A model generated the notes under the pieces. The model was not told the DNA's origin, did no database searches, and worked only from the letters and a program-made list of their open reading frames with translations. Positions 6,597 through 15,006 of a DNA stretch of 27,503 nucleotides are shown in pieces (the stretch's first letter is position 1; every line of letters begins with the position of its first letter). Where the stretch lies: assembly GCA_964548165.1 (NCBI GenBank), contig CAZJQD010000031.1, positions 15,953 through 43,455 on the forward strand, given 5' to 3'. Source of the stretch: CAZJQD01 sp964548165 [NCBI: uncultured bacterium] (GTDB lineage Bacteria > UBA8481). A program made the position numbers and the translations under genes.

Positions 6597-7471
6597 GCCC
6601 AGTGGGTCCAGCCGGTGCGCGCCAGGACGGTTCCGTCCTCGCGCACGACACCGTCACCCTCCGCGACACGCCCGACACAGATTCCTCCCGGAAGCAGTTG
6701 CGCCGCGGTAGCCAGAAGCTCGAACTCCTCGCCGCTCCCCAGGGCCATGGCCAACGGATCGCCGGCCGCCTCGATCCCCGGAAAGAGCGGTAGAGCGGCT
6801 TCGTCGACGACGATGCGGACCCCGGATGACTCCGCCAGGTGATGGCACTCCGCCGCGAAGCCGTCCGAGATGTCGATCATCGCCGTCGCGGACGCGCCCC
6901 AGGCGCCGGAGATATCCCCGCGAGCCCGCGGGTCGAGAAAGCGGGCCTCGCACGTCGAGAGCCCAAGGCCCCTGTTCAGGGAGAGAAGCCCGGCAGCGGC
7001 TCCTCCCAGGGGACCCGACAACCAGAGGCGATCGCCGGGGCGAGCACCCGATCGGAGCACCGGTCTCGCCGCTCGTCCCAGGACCGTGATCGTCATGGTC
7101 ATCGATCCGGCCGCCGCTCCCGTGGTGTCGCCGCCGATCAGAGGGACGCCCGATGCCAGGAGGCCCTCCAGGATGCCCGGGGCGGCGGCGGCGGATTCCG
7201 CGGCGGCGGAGAATCCTGCAACCATGGCCAGGGGAATCCCTCCCATGGCGGCAACATCGGAGATCGCGGCCTCCGCCATCTTCCGACCGATCCGCGGCCA
7301 GCTCGACCAGCGCGAAGAAAAGTGGATCTCCTCGACGAACGTATCCGTCGTCACGAGGAGATTCTCGCCGGCGAACGCCAGCACGGCGGCGTCGTCGCCG
7401 ATCCCAATCCCGCCGTCCGGGACCGCGGTGGCCCTGGTGCGTAGGAGCTCAATCCACTCCCATTCGTTCAC
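6593..7471 (-). CDS. thiL: Thiamine-monophosphate kinase ThiL
   Basis: The 292-residue protein carries the PurM/ThiL-fold signatures. GIGDDAAVL (23-31), TTDTFVEEIHF (41-51), ISDVAAMGG (70-78) and IGGDTTGA (112-119) hold the aspartates that bind Mg-ATP and thiamine phosphate. IDISDGFAAE in the C-terminal half is the second aspartate loop. It phosphorylates thiamine monophosphate to the coenzyme thiamine diphosphate. It is somewhat shorter than the roughly 320-residue E. coli enzyme but lacks no motif I can name. It starts with GTG (7469-7471), overlapping the alr stop as GTGA; its own stop overlaps the tsaE start. No TPP riboswitch is seen. Confidence 0.94.
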   Translation of the reverse strand: MNEWEWIELLRTRATAVPDGGIGIGDDAAVLAFAGENLLVTTDTFVEEIHFSSRWSSWPRIGRKMAEAAISDVAAMGGIPLAMVAGFSAAAESAAAAPGILEGLLASGVPLIGGDTTGAAAGSMTMTITVLGRAARPVLRSGARPGDRLWLSGPLGGAAAGLLSLNRGLGLSTCEARFLDPRARGDISGAWGASATAMIDISDGFAAECHHLAESSGVRIVVDEAALPLFPGIEAAGDPLAMALGSGEEFELLATAAQLLPGGICVGRVAEGDGVVREDGTVLARTGWTHWA

Positions 7472-8709
7472 GGTTCCGGAGCCCCTTCACGCGCCGGGGG
7501 ATGCGCGCGCTCGTCCGCACCGCGTATCTTGTCGCCCGGGGGCCGGCGATTCACGATCCAGCGCGGAACGCGATAGGTGATCTGCGTGGTCACCTCGTAG
7601 TTGTTCGTCCCCAGCCACCCGGCCATCTCCTCCGCGCGAATGGCATCCTCGCCCTGGGTTCCAATCAGCACGACTTCCTCGCCGATTGCCGGCTCGTATT
7701 CCCCGCAATCGATGACGGTCAGGTCCATGCAGACGCGACCCGCGATCGGCGCGCGGCGCCCGCCGATGAGCACCTGGCCGCGGTTGGAGAGCGCGCGGCG
7801 CAAGCCGTCGGCATAGCCCACGGGGAGGAGCGCCGTCCAGGTCGGATGAGCGGCGGTCCATGTGCCCGCGTATGACACGGGCTCTCCCGCGGCAAGCCGT
7901 CGCTTTTCCACCACGCGCGTCTTCCAGGAGAGCGCGGGTCGCAAGGCGATCCGACGCCCCACGTACTCCGACGGGTACATCCCGTAAAGAGCGAGTCCCG
8001 GCCGCACGAGGTCGAGCGCCATCTCGGGCATATCGAGAACCGCGGCCGAGTTCGCGATATGAGCCACGCGGGGACGGAGCTTCTGGTCGCCGAGCGTGCG
8101 CAGAAGCGCGTCGAAGCGGTCGAACTGATCATACGCAGGATGGCGATCCGGTTCGTCGGCGCCGGCCAGGTGAGAGAAGACTCCGTCCACGCTCACCCCG
8201 GGAACCGTTGAGGCGGCCCGCAGAAAAGCCGGCGCCTCGGCGATCGGGAGCCCGCTACGGTTCATCCCGGTATTCACCTTCAGGTGCACGCGCGTTCCCG
8301 AATCGGCCAGGGCGCGAACCATCTCCATGCCCGTCACGGATGGGGTGAGCCGATAGCGAATGATCTCGGGGGCCTGCCGCGGCAACGTGGGGCTCAAGAC
8401 CACGATCGGGAGGTCTATCCCGGAGGCACGCAGGAGTTGTCCCTCGTAAGGAGTGGCGACTCCGAGGCACGAGGCGCCGGCGTCGAGAGCCGCCTTCGCG
8501 GCACCTATCGCGCCATGCCCATAGGCCTCGGCCTTGACGACGGCCATGAGCGCGCAGGCGGCGGGGATCTGCTTCCGGATCGCGCGGACGTTCGCGCCGA
8601 TGGCGCCGGCGTCGATCTCAACCCAGGCGGGTCGATCGGTCTTGGCCTTGATGAAGGATGCCGTGCCGGACGGCAGTTCGAGCTCGCCTTCGTCCTTGTC
8701 ACCGCTCAC
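7468..8709 (-). CDS. alr: Alanine racemase
   Basis: A 413-residue fold-type III PLP enzyme making D-alanine for peptidoglycan. The PLP lysine is Lys59 in AVVKAEAYGHGA; the TIM barrel follows, with KVNTGMNRSG (144-153), HIANSAAV (217-224) and LVRPGLALYGMYP (234-246). The second catalytic residue, supplied across the dimer, is Tyr280 in PVSYAGTWTA, and GRVCMD is further downstream. The N-terminus has about 25 extra residues before the conserved WVEIDAGAI, and about 20 residues trail the C-terminal domain. The GTG at 8709 follows GGGAGGATGAGCC on the minus strand; an ATG 7 nt upstream is out of frame and stops after five codons. It is first in the alr-gdx chain. Confidence 0.95.
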   Translation of the reverse strand: MSGDKDEGELELPSGTASFIKAKTDRPAWVEIDAGAIGANVRAIRKQIPAACALMAVVKAEAYGHGAIGAAKAALDAGASCLGVATPYEGQLLRASGIDLPIVVLSPTLPRQAPEIIRYRLTPSVTGMEMVRALADSGTRVHLKVNTGMNRSGLPIAEAPAFLRAASTVPGVSVDGVFSHLAGADEPDRHPAYDQFDRFDALLRTLGDQKLRPRVAHIANSAAVLDMPEMALDLVRPGLALYGMYPSEYVGRRIALRPALSWKTRVVEKRRLAAGEPVSYAGTWTAAHPTWTALLPVGYADGLRRALSNRGQVLIGGRRAPIAGRVCMDLTVIDCGEYEPAIGEEVVLIGTQGEDAIRAEEMAGWLGTNNYEVTTQITYRVPRWIVNRRPPGDKIRGADERAHPPAREGAPEP

Positions 8710-8825
8710 GGCTCATCCTCCCGGGCGACTCCGTCGCCGGTCCGCCGCCGCGGATCCTACACCCTCCCGCATGCCCCGGGGAGTGCGGGCATGCCCCACT
8801 TCCGGCGGGCCTGAGGGCCGGACGC
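8710..8825. other. Intergenic region upstream of alr with GC-rich repeat
   Basis: This 116-bp stretch separates the ribosomal operon terminator from alr and must hold the alr promoter if alr has its own. GCATGCCCC occurs twice in direct orientation at 8769-8777 and 8789-8797, a 20-bp period, and CCCGCA/TGCGGG can pair across 8767-8787. On the minus strand TAGGAT near 8755-8760 is a weak -10 candidate without a convincing -35. An operator role is speculative. No gene or riboswitch is recognisable. Confidence 0.3.
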
Positions 8826-8860
8826 AAAAAAGGCCGGCCCCGCATGAGCCGGGCCGGCCT
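8826..8860 (-). terminator. Intrinsic terminator after rplQ
   Basis: Read on the minus strand, a 10-bp GC-rich stem (8851-8860 pairing with 8831-8840, GGCCGGCCC with GGGCCGGCC at its core) and a 10-nt loop are followed directly by a run of T (complement of the A run at 8826-8831). It begins 17 nt after the rplQ stop and closes the ribosomal operon. It separates that operon from alr on the same strand. Confidence 0.92.
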
Positions 8861-8876
8861 CGCTTCCGCTGGCGTT

Positions 8877-9230
8877 CTAAACCCACTGCACCTCGGCCTG
8901 CACCGCCGCGTCTCCGCGTCGAAATCCGCTGACCTTGATGATCCGGAGATACCCGCCCTTGCGGTCCGCGTAGCGGGGACCGATCTCCGAGAAGAGCTTC
9001 TTCACGGTCGCGGGGTGGGGAATCCGCGCGGCGATGATGCGCCGGTTGGTCAAGGTATCGACCTTGGCCCGCGTGACGATCGGCTCCATGAACGGGCGGA
9101 GCTCCTTGGCCTTGGCGCGCGTCGTGCGGATGTGACCATGCTTGATGAGCGAGATCGCCATCGTCCTGAGCAGCGCCTTGCGCTCGCTCTGCGTCCTGCC
9201 GAGCGCGTTTCCTGCGACCTTGTGCCTCAT
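8877..9230 (-). CDS. rplQ: 50S ribosomal protein L17
   Basis: The 117-residue protein matches bacterial L17 along its length: MRHKVAGNALGRTQSERKAL at the start, then SLIKHGHIRTTRAKAKELRP, IVTRAK, and a C-terminal GGYLRIIKVSGFRRGDAA with the closing AEVQWV. L17 lies near the peptide exit on the 50S subunit. It starts 6 nt after the rpoA stop and is the last gene of the operon, as in most bacteria; the terminator at 8826-8860 follows. Confidence 0.97.
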   Translation of the reverse strand: MRHKVAGNALGRTQSERKALLRTMAISLIKHGHIRTTRAKAKELRPFMEPIVTRAKVDTLTNRRIIAARIPHPATVKKLFSEIGPRYADRKGGYLRIIKVSGFRRGDAAVQAEVQWV

Positions 9231-9236
9231 GGTGGT

Positions 9237-10262
9237 CTACCTGTTCTCCCCGGCAAGGATTGCGTTCACGAGGTGCGCCTTCTCCTTCATGCCGAGGCTG
9301 AGATTGTACTGTTGAAGCTTCTCCTTGATCTCCTGGAGCGACTTCTTGCCGAAGTTACGGTACTTGAGCATCTCGCCATCCGTCCGGATGACCAGTTCTC
9401 CGAGCGTGCGGAGGTTGGCCGCCTTGAGGCAGTTCGACGACCGCACCGAGAGTTCGAGCTCGTCGACGGAGATGCCGAGGAGCCTCTTGAGCTGCTCGTC
9501 TTCCTTCGATTCCGTCGTTTCCTCGACATCGGGCATCTCGTCATCGCCCTTGAAGACCTTCAGGTAGTCCGTGAAGATGCGAGCGGCGTAGCCGAGCGCG
9601 TCCTCGGGGCTCAAGGATCCATCGGTGGTGATCTCGAGGATCAGCTTGTCGTAGTCCGTGCGCTGACGGACGCGCGTCGTCTCGACGCGGTAAGCGACCT
9701 TGCGAACAGGGGAATAGAGCGCGTCGACGGGAACGACGCCGATGCGGCTCTCGCCGGCCTGGTCGAGCTTTTCCTTGATCTCCTCGGCCGTCTCGAAGCC
9801 CCGACCGACGCCGGCAATCAGCTTCAGGCCCAGCTTGAAGCCGGGCTGGTCGATGGTGGCGATGCGCACATCGGGGGTCAGGATCTCGACGTCGTCCGGC
9901 GCCTGGAGCATCGAGGCCTTGACCTCGCAGGGTCCGGTGGCTTCGAGCGACAGGGTGCGAACGCCGCTGCCCTTGATCTTCAAGCGGATCGTCTTGATGT
10001 TGAGAATGATGTCGGCCACGTCTTCAATGACGCCCTGCACCGACGAGAACTCGTGCTCAACGCCCTCGATCTCCACCGCCGTGATAGAAGCGCCGGGAAT
10101 TGAGGAGAGGAGGATGCGGCGGAGCGAATTGCCGATCGTGTGCCCGTACCCCTTCTCGAGGGGGCGTGCGACAAACATGCCGTAAGTCGGCGTCAGGGTG
10201 GACTCGTCCACCTCGATGCGCCGCGGCTTCTCCAAACCTCTGGTAATCAAGCGTGCGTCCAT
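9237..10262 (-). CDS. rpoA: DNA-directed RNA polymerase subunit alpha
   Basis: The 341-residue protein has the usual two-domain build. The N-terminal assembly domain shows [24 protein letters not shown] (about 34-57) and [16 protein letters not shown], used for dimerisation and beta/beta' binding. After an acidic linker (about 240-255), the C-terminal domain has [23 protein letters not shown], which contains the DNA- and activator-contacting Arg/Asn positions of the 265 determinant, and then [17 protein letters not shown]. Length and domains are normal. It is between rpsD and rplQ, as in the alpha operon. Confidence 0.98.
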   Translation of the reverse strand: MDARLITRGLEKPRRIEVDESTLTPTYGMFVARPLEKGYGHTIGNSLRRILLSSIPGASITAVEIEGVEHEFSSVQGVIEDVADIILNIKTIRLKIKGSGVRTLSLEATGPCEVKASMLQAPDDVEILTPDVRIATIDQPGFKLGLKLIAGVGRGFETAEEIKEKLDQAGESRIGVVPVDALYSPVRKVAYRVETTRVRQRTDYDKLILEITTDGSLSPEDALGYAARIFTDYLKVFKGDDEMPDVEETTESKEDEQLKRLLGISVDELELSVRSSNCLKAANLRTLGELVIRTDGEMLKYRNFGKKSLQEIKEKLQQYNLSLGMKEKAHLVNAILAGENR

Positions 10263-10299
10263 ACGTGTTTCTCCTCCGTCTCTAACGTCTTCGGGCCGT

Positions 10300-10941
10300 T
10301 TATCTCGAGTAGAGCTCGATGATCAACTTCTCCTGGACAGGAATCTCCAGGGTGTCTCGGGTCGGCAGGGCCAGGACCTTGCCGGTCTTGCGGTCGAAAT
10401 CCACCTCGAGCCAGTCGGGGCGCGGACGCTTGCGCGCCGCCTCCGTCGACTGCCGCACGCTGAGGAGCTCGGGATTCTTCAGGGTCACTTCGTCTCCGGC
10501 CCGCACCTGGTAGCTGGGGATGCTGACCTTGCGGCCGCTGATCTGCACGTGGCCATGGCGGACGAGCTGGCGCGCCGACTTGCGCGACGCCGCGAACCCC
10601 ATGCGGAAGATCACGTTGTCGAGCCGGCTCTCCAGCATCCGGACGAGGTTCTCGCCCGTGACGCCCTTGGCCTGCGCGGCCGCGGCGAACGTCTTGCGGA
10701 ACTGTCGTTCGAGGACGCCGTAGATGCGGCGGGCCTTCTGTTTCTCGCGGAGCTGGTGTCCGAACTCGGAGGTCTTCTTGCGGGAGCCCCGGCCGGAGCC
10801 TTCGACGGCGCCGCTCATGCCCGGGGGAAAGTTGCGCTTCTCCAGCAGGCACTTCGCGGAGAAACACTTGTCTCCCTTGAGGTAGAGCTTCATCTTCTCG
10901 CGGCGGCAGAGCCGGCAGACCGCATCGGTATAACGTGCCAT
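10300..10941 (-). CDS. rpsD: 30S ribosomal protein S4, zinc-binding form
   Basis: The 213-residue S4 has four cysteines near the N-terminus, Cys9, Cys12, Cys26 and Cys31, which form the zinc site of the C+ type seen in Thermus and Geobacillus; E. coli S4 lacks it. The S4 RNA-binding domain is visible as RLDNVIFRMGFAASRKSARQLVRHGHVQISGRKV (about 105-138). S4 is a primary 16S rRNA binder and in E. coli represses its own operon. I chose the ATG at 10941 because MARYTDAVCRLCRRE matches family starts; the frame is open 15 codons further upstream, overlapping rpsK, without family similarity. The gap to rpoA is 37 nt. Confidence 0.97.
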   Translation of the reverse strand: MARYTDAVCRLCRREKMKLYLKGDKCFSAKCLLEKRNFPPGMSGAVEGSGRGSRKKTSEFGHQLREKQKARRIYGVLERQFRKTFAAAAQAKGVTGENLVRMLESRLDNVIFRMGFAASRKSARQLVRHGHVQISGRKVSIPSYQVRAGDEVTLKNPELLSVRQSTEAARKRPRPDWLEVDFDRKTGKVLALPTRDTLEIPVQEKLIIELYSR

Positions 10942-10955
10942 TGTCGTCTCTCTCC

Positions 10956-11330
10956 TTACACGCGCCGCCGCTTGGGCGGTCGGCACCCGTTATGGGGCAC
11001 CGGGGTAATATCCTTGATGGCGCTGACGTCGAGGCCGACGGTCGAGAGCGCGCGGATGGCGGTCTCGCGACCCGCTCCCGGCCCCTTCACCAGCACCGTG
11101 ACACGCTTGATGCCCATCCCGGCGGCGGCGCCACCGGCCTTCTCGGCCGCGACCTGGGCGGCATAAGGAGTTCCCTTGCGGGACCCCTTGAATCCGCAGG
11201 ATCCCGCGGACGCCCACGAGAACACGTCGCCCGACGTGTCGGTGATCGACACGATCGTGTTATTGAACGACGCGTTGATGTGCGCCACGCCCTCGGCGGG
11301 CGCCGCTTTCTTCTTCGCCTTGACTGCCAT
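10956..11330 (-). CDS. rpsK: 30S ribosomal protein S11
   Basis: The 124-residue protein has the S11 core [20 protein letters not shown], then [20 protein letters not shown] and [23 protein letters not shown], and ends in [13 protein letters not shown]. The Asn-Gly pair in that tail is the site where E. coli S11 carries an isoaspartate. A lysine/alanine-rich N-terminal stretch (about 12 residues) precedes the core. S11 forms part of the 30S platform near the mRNA exit. It is spaced 14 nt from rpsD and 16 nt from rpsM. Confidence 0.98.
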   Translation of the reverse strand: MAVKAKKKAAPAEGVAHINASFNNTIVSITDTSGDVFSWASAGSCGFKGSRKGTPYAAQVAAEKAGGAAAGMGIKRVTVLVKGPGAGRETAIRALSTVGLDVSAIKDITPVPHNGCRPPKRRRV

Positions 11331-11346
11331 CCGTTGTTCTCCTCGC

Positions 11347-11712
11347 CTACTTCTTCATGCCAATCTGCTTGCGCGGACCCTTGCGCGTGCGCGCGTTGGT
11401 GTGGGTCCGCTGGCCGCGAACGGGGAGGCCCTTGCGGTGCCTGAGTCCCCGGTAGCTGCCGATGTCAATGAGCCGCTTGATGTTCCTCTGGATCTCGGAC
11501 CGGAGGTCTCCCTCGACGCGCCACGCGCGATCGATCGCCTCGCGGATGTTCGAGACCTCGGTATCGGTCAATTCCTTGACCTTCTTCTGGGGATCGATGC
11601 CCGCGGATGCGCAGAGCGCCGCCGCGGCCGATCGGCCAATGCCGTAGATGTAGGGCAGCGCGAACAGGACGCGCTTCTCACGCGGCAGGTCGACGCCGGA
11701 TATGCGTGCCAT
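11347..11712 (-). CDS. rpsM: 30S ribosomal protein S13
   Basis: The 121-residue protein starts [21 protein letters not shown] and shows YGIGRSAA, the conserved [28 protein letters not shown] block, and a basic tail ending KKQIGMKK-like (RKQIGMKK). S13 lies in the 30S head and contacts the P-site tRNA and the 50S subunit. It is placed after rpmJ with a 16-nt gap, the standard order at the head of the alpha operon. Confidence 0.98.
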   Translation of the reverse strand: MARISGVDLPREKRVLFALPYIYGIGRSAAAALCASAGIDPQKKVKELTDTEVSNIREAIDRAWRVEGDLRSEIQRNIKRLIDIGSYRGLRHRKGLPVRGQRTHTNARTRKGPRKQIGMKK

Positions 11713-11728
11713 AGTCTCTCGTCCTCTC

Positions 11729-11842
11729 TCAGCCCTGGCGCTGCTTGTGCCGCGGGTTCTCGCAGATCACGCGAACCACGCCACGCCGACGGATGATCTT
11801 GCACTTCGCGCAGATCTTCTTCACCGATGCCCTGACCTTCAT
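11729..11842 (-). CDS. rpmJ: 50S ribosomal protein L36, zinc-binding form
   Basis: A very short gene of 37 codons plus stop. The product starts [15 protein letters not shown] and ends [10 protein letters not shown]. Cys11, Cys14, Cys27 and His32 form the zinc-ribbon site of the C+ type of L36. It sits exactly where L36 is expected, between infA and rpsM. GAGGG on the minus strand upstream of the ATG at 11840-11842 is a plausible ribosome binding site. Confidence 0.97.
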   Translation of the reverse strand: MKVRASVKKICAKCKIIRRRGVVRVICENPRHKQRQG

Positions 11843-11866
11843 GATGCCCTCACTTGTGACTGAACT

Positions 11867-12085
11867 TCACTTGAACCTGTACACGATGCGGCCGCGCGTC
11901 AGGTCGTACGGAGAAAGCTCCACCGTGACCTTGTCGCCGGGCAGGATACGGATGTAGTTCATGCGCATCTTCCCCGAGATATGGGCCAGCACCTTGTGCC
12001 CGTTCTCCAGTTCGACGCGGAACATCGTGTTGGGCAACGGCTCGATGACCGTGCCCTCCACTTGTATGACATCCTCTTTCGCCAT
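11867..12085 (-). CDS. infA: Translation initiation factor IF-1
   Basis: The 72-residue protein is a full-length IF-1 with the OB-fold: [62 protein letters not shown] and the final VYRFK. IF-1 binds the 30S A site during initiation. A strong GAAGGAGG lies about 12 nt upstream of the ATG on the minus strand. Upstream, 12086-12228 is a 143-nt gap before map, the longest gap inside this operon; I find no gene there (in some Firmicutes a KOW-domain gene occupies the place). Confidence 0.98.
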   Translation of the reverse strand: MAKEDVIQVEGTVIEPLPNTMFRVELENGHKVLAHISGKMRMNYIRILPGDKVTVELSPYDLTRGRIVYRFK

Positions 12086-12228
12086 CAGGCGACCCTGCCT
12101 CCTTCTTCAATCTGCTGCCCGCGGCCATCCCGGGCTTGCCGGTCTCGCCGCGTCTGCTGCTTTCCTTCCACGCGCTCAATCTGCCGAGCAGCGCTTGCCA
12201 CCGGCCATCGAGGCCGCGTTCGTCTTCA

Positions 12229-13002
12229 TCAACCCACCTCGTCCGGCAGACCCTCGCTGAGGATCACCGGCCCGTCGGCCGTCACCGCGATGCTGTGCTC
12301 GAAGTGAGCCGACCTCTTGCCGTCGGCGGTCACTACGGTCCAGCGATCCGAAAGCAGCCGGGTCTCCCCGGTGCCCTCGTTGACCATCGGTTCGATGGCC
12401 AGGGTCATCCCCGCGACCAGGCGCGGACCCAGTCCCGGAGCTCCGAAGTTCGGCACCTGCGGCTCCTCGTGAAGAGCCCTGCCGACCCCGTGCCCTACGT
12501 ACTCCGTCACCACGCCGAAGCCCAGCGGCACCACGTAACTCTCGACCGCGTGGCCGATGTCCGAGAGCCGGTTGCCGGGCCTCGCCTGGGCGATGGCTCG
12601 GTACAGCGACTCCCGCGTGGCGCGTAGCAACTTCAGCGCCGCGTCGTCGATCCTACCCACCGGGTAGGTCACCGCCGCGTCCCCGATGAAGCCGCGGTAC
12701 TTCACTCCAATATCCACCGCAATCACCGCGCCCTCCGCGAGAACGCGGTCGCGCGACGGAATGCCGTGCACTACCTCCTCGTCGATCGAGACGCAGATCG
12801 ACGAGGGAAACCCATTGTAGCCGCGAAACGCCGCGGTCGCTCCGCGGTGCATCGCGATCGTCCGGGCCGCGACCCGGTCCAGCTCGGCCGTGGTCACCCC
12901 CGGCCGTATGGCCGCCCGCACATCCCGGTGCGCGGCGACCACGATCTGGTTGGCCTGCCGAAGCATCTCGACCTCGGCCGGCGTCTTCAGTTCAATGCCC
13001 AC
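12229..13002 (-). CDS. map: Methionine aminopeptidase, type I
   Basis: The 257-residue protein has the pita-bread fold metal ligands in order: Asp97 (AVDIGV), Asp108 (FIGDAA), His171 (GHGVGR), Glu204 (LAIEPM) and Glu235 (FEHSIAV). His79 (EEVVHGIP) and His178 (ALHEEP) are the substrate-site histidines. It removes initiator methionine from nascent proteins. No N-terminal zinc-finger or SH3-like extension is present, so it is the short bacterial type Ia. The start is a GTG at 13000-13002 giving MGIELKTPAEVEML, the usual family start. It lies 21 nt after adk, as in the secY-adk-map order of many bacteria. Confidence 0.97.
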   Translation of the reverse strand: MGIELKTPAEVEMLRQANQIVVAAHRDVRAAIRPGVTTAELDRVAARTIAMHRGATAAFRGYNGFPSSICVSIDEEVVHGIPSRDRVLAEGAVIAVDIGVKYRGFIGDAAVTYPVGRIDDAALKLLRATRESLYRAIAQARPGNRLSDIGHAVESYVVPLGFGVVTEYVGHGVGRALHEEPQVPNFGAPGLGPRLVAGMTLAIEPMVNEGTGETRLLSDRWTVVTADGKRSAHFEHSIAVTADGPVILSEGLPDEVG

Positions 13003-13023
13003 GGTTCACAACCCCGTGGGCCC

Positions 13024-13674
13024 TCAGGCCCTCCCCAGCTGCCGAAGGATCTCCTGAGTGATCGCTTCGACTTCTCGAGCTCCATCGACGGTTCGCACCA
13101 GGCCCAGCCCCGCATACCAGTCGCGAAGAGGCCTCGCCTGTTCCGCGTCGATCTCGAGCCTGCGGCGAATGGCCTCGGGGCGATCATCCGCCCGCGTCAC
13201 CAGCTCACCGCCGCACTCGTCGCACTTTCCAGCGGCCTTCGGAGCCTTGAACGCCACGTTCACGTCCTTGCCGCAACCCGCGCACTTGCGTCGGCCGCCG
13301 AGGCGCTGCACGAGCAGATCCTCGGCGACGTTCAAATCCACGACGTGCTGCAGCGGGAGCTTCTCCGACGTGAGCCACGCGCCGAGGACGTCGGCCTGGG
13401 AGACCGTCCGCGGATACCCGTCCAGGATGAACCCGGCCGTGCGGCAATCCGACTGGCCCAGGCGATCCTGCACGATCGCGTTCACGATGCTGTCCGGCAC
13501 CAGGTCGCCGCGAGCCATGATCGCCTCGACCTGCTTGCCCAGCTCGGTCTTTCTCGCCTTGTGATCGCGAAAGATCTCGCCGGTCGAGACGTGGGGCACG
13601 CCGAGCTTGGTGGCGAGAACCACGGCCTGCGTGCCCTTTCCGGACCCCGGGGGCCCCAGCATGACGACCCTCAT
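13024..13674 (-). CDS. adk: Adenylate kinase with zinc-binding LID
   Basis: The 216-residue enzyme has the P-loop GPPGSGKGT (7-15), HVSTGEIFRD (28-37), the AMP-binding LDGYPRT (84-90) and DDRPEAIRRRL (163-173). It is the long form: the LID contains CAGC and CDEC pairs (Cys131, 134, 151, 154), which in Bacillus-type enzymes bind structural zinc. It interconverts ATP, AMP and ADP in the cytoplasm. The start overlaps the secY stop as ATGA, so its translation is probably coupled to secY. Confidence 0.98.
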   Translation of the reverse strand: MRVVMLGPPGSGKGTQAVVLATKLGVPHVSTGEIFRDHKARKTELGKQVEAIMARGDLVPDSIVNAIVQDRLGQSDCRTAGFILDGYPRTVSQADVLGAWLTSEKLPLQHVVDLNVAEDLLVQRLGGRRKCAGCGKDVNVAFKAPKAAGKCDECGGELVTRADDRPEAIRRRLEIDAEQARPLRDWYAGLGLVRTVDGAREVEAITQEILRQLGRA

Positions 13675-14990
13675 CCCTGCCGCCCCCTCACGCGGCCCTT
13701 GGACAGGAGGCCGTCATAGTGGCGGGACAGGAGGTGCGACTCGAGCTGCTTGATCGTATCGAGCTGGACGCCGACAACGATGAGGAGCGCCGTTCCACCG
13801 AAGTAGAACGGGACGCCAAAGCGCACGATCAGGAGTTGAGGCAGGAGGCAGATGAGCGCCAGGAAGATGGACCCCGCGAGCGTGATCCGCATGATGATCC
13901 ACTCGATGTGCTCGGAGGTCGGCTTGCCCGGGCGAATGCCGGGGACGGCGCCGCCCGAGCGCTTGAGGTTGTCGGCGAGCTCGTCGGGGTTGAAGATGAT
14001 GGCGGTGTAGAAGAAGGTGAAAAAGACGATGCCGAGGACGAAGAGCGACTCGTGCAGGAAGCTCCCGGGAGCCAGCCACATGAGGGCCTGCCCCATCCAC
14101 GAATCCGGATCGTTGGCCGCGCCCATCACGCCGGCCGCCATGGTCGGGAGCGACAAGAGCGCCTGGGCGAAGATGACGGGAATGACGCCCGCCGCGTTCA
14201 CCCGGAGCGGGAGAAACTGGCTGGTGCCGCCGTAGACGCGGCGGCCGCGGATCTGGCGCGCGTACTGGATCGGAACCTTGCGGGTGCCCGTCGTCATGAT
14301 GACCGTGGCCGCGGTCGTGGCCAGCATGACGGCAACCAGGAAGGCCAGGGCGGGAACCGTGATGTCTCCCTCCTTCAGCATCGACCACGTGTGCATCACC
14401 GCGGACGGAAGCGCGGCGATGATGCCGGCCGAGATGATGATGGAGATGCCGTTGCCGATCCCGCGCTCCGTGATCTGCTCGCCCACCCACATGATGAAGG
14501 CCGTGCCCGTCGCCAGCGAGAGCACCGTGACGAGAAAGAACCGGACGCCCGGATTCGGAACGACCGCGGATTCCTGCATCATGTACCACGTGAGACCGGA
14601 GCCCTGGAGGATCGCCAGGCCCACCGTCAGGTAGCGCGTGTACTTCGTGATCTGCGCCTTGCCGGCCTCGCCTTCCTTCGCCAACTTGCCGAGCGAGTCC
14701 GGGAAGACGACGGTGAGGAGCTGGATGATGATGGAGGCGTTGATGTAGGGCATGATGCCCAGGGAGAAGAGCGAGAACTTGGCGAACGCGCCGCCCGAGA
14801 ACATGTCGAGCATGCCGAAGACGCCCTGCGCGCCGCTGGCGCCCCAGAACTGCGCGAGGCCCGCGGGGTCCACCCCGGGAACCGGGATGTGGGAGCCCAC
14901 GCGATAGATCGCCAGCATCGCCGCCGTGAAGAGCAGGCGCGACCTCAGGTCCGGGATGCGGACCAGGTTGGCGAGCGCGTCCTTCAGCAT
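13671..14990 (-). CDS. secY: Protein translocase subunit SecY
   Basis: The 439-residue channel subunit begins MLKDALANLVRIPDLRSRLL, with the first membrane helix next and the plug-loop stretch around ASGAQGVFGMLDMFSGGAFAKFSLFSLGIMPYINASII (SecY signature). Ten membrane segments can be followed. The cytoplasmic loop GTRKVPIQYARQIRGRR (about 240-256) contains the conserved Arg used in SecA/ribosome contact, and GKPTSEHIEWII lies between late helices. The frame is open 28 codons further upstream into rplO, but that extension is polar and family-atypical, so the ATG at 14990 is chosen. It is 16 nt after rplO and overlaps adk by 4 nt. Confidence 0.97.
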   Translation of the reverse strand: MLKDALANLVRIPDLRSRLLFTAAMLAIYRVGSHIPVPGVDPAGLAQFWGASGAQGVFGMLDMFSGGAFAKFSLFSLGIMPYINASIIIQLLTVVFPDSLGKLAKEGEAGKAQITKYTRYLTVGLAILQGSGLTWYMMQESAVVPNPGVRFFLVTVLSLATGTAFIMWVGEQITERGIGNGISIIISAGIIAALPSAVMHTWSMLKEGDITVPALAFLVAVMLATTAATVIMTTGTRKVPIQYARQIRGRRVYGGTSQFLPLRVNAAGVIPVIFAQALLSLPTMAAGVMGAANDPDSWMGQALMWLAPGSFLHESLFVLGIVFFTFFYTAIIFNPDELADNLKRSGGAVPGIRPGKPTSEHIEWIIMRITLAGSIFLALICLLPQLLIVRFGVPFYFGGTALLIVVGVQLDTIKQLESHLLSRHYDGLLSKGRVRGRQG

Positions 14991-15006
14991 GGCGGAGTCT
15001 TCGTCC

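Noticed and set aside
8658-10103. A long open frame antisense to rplQ and rpoA (about 481 codons).
   Set aside because: It crosses the rplQ terminator and two certain genes, and its sequence matches no family; a shadow of high G+C.
12086-12228. Possible small gene between map and infA, where some bacteria carry a KOW-domain protein.
   Set aside because: The only minus-strand start I find reads 17 codons with no known similarity; treated as a leader with the infA ribosome binding site.
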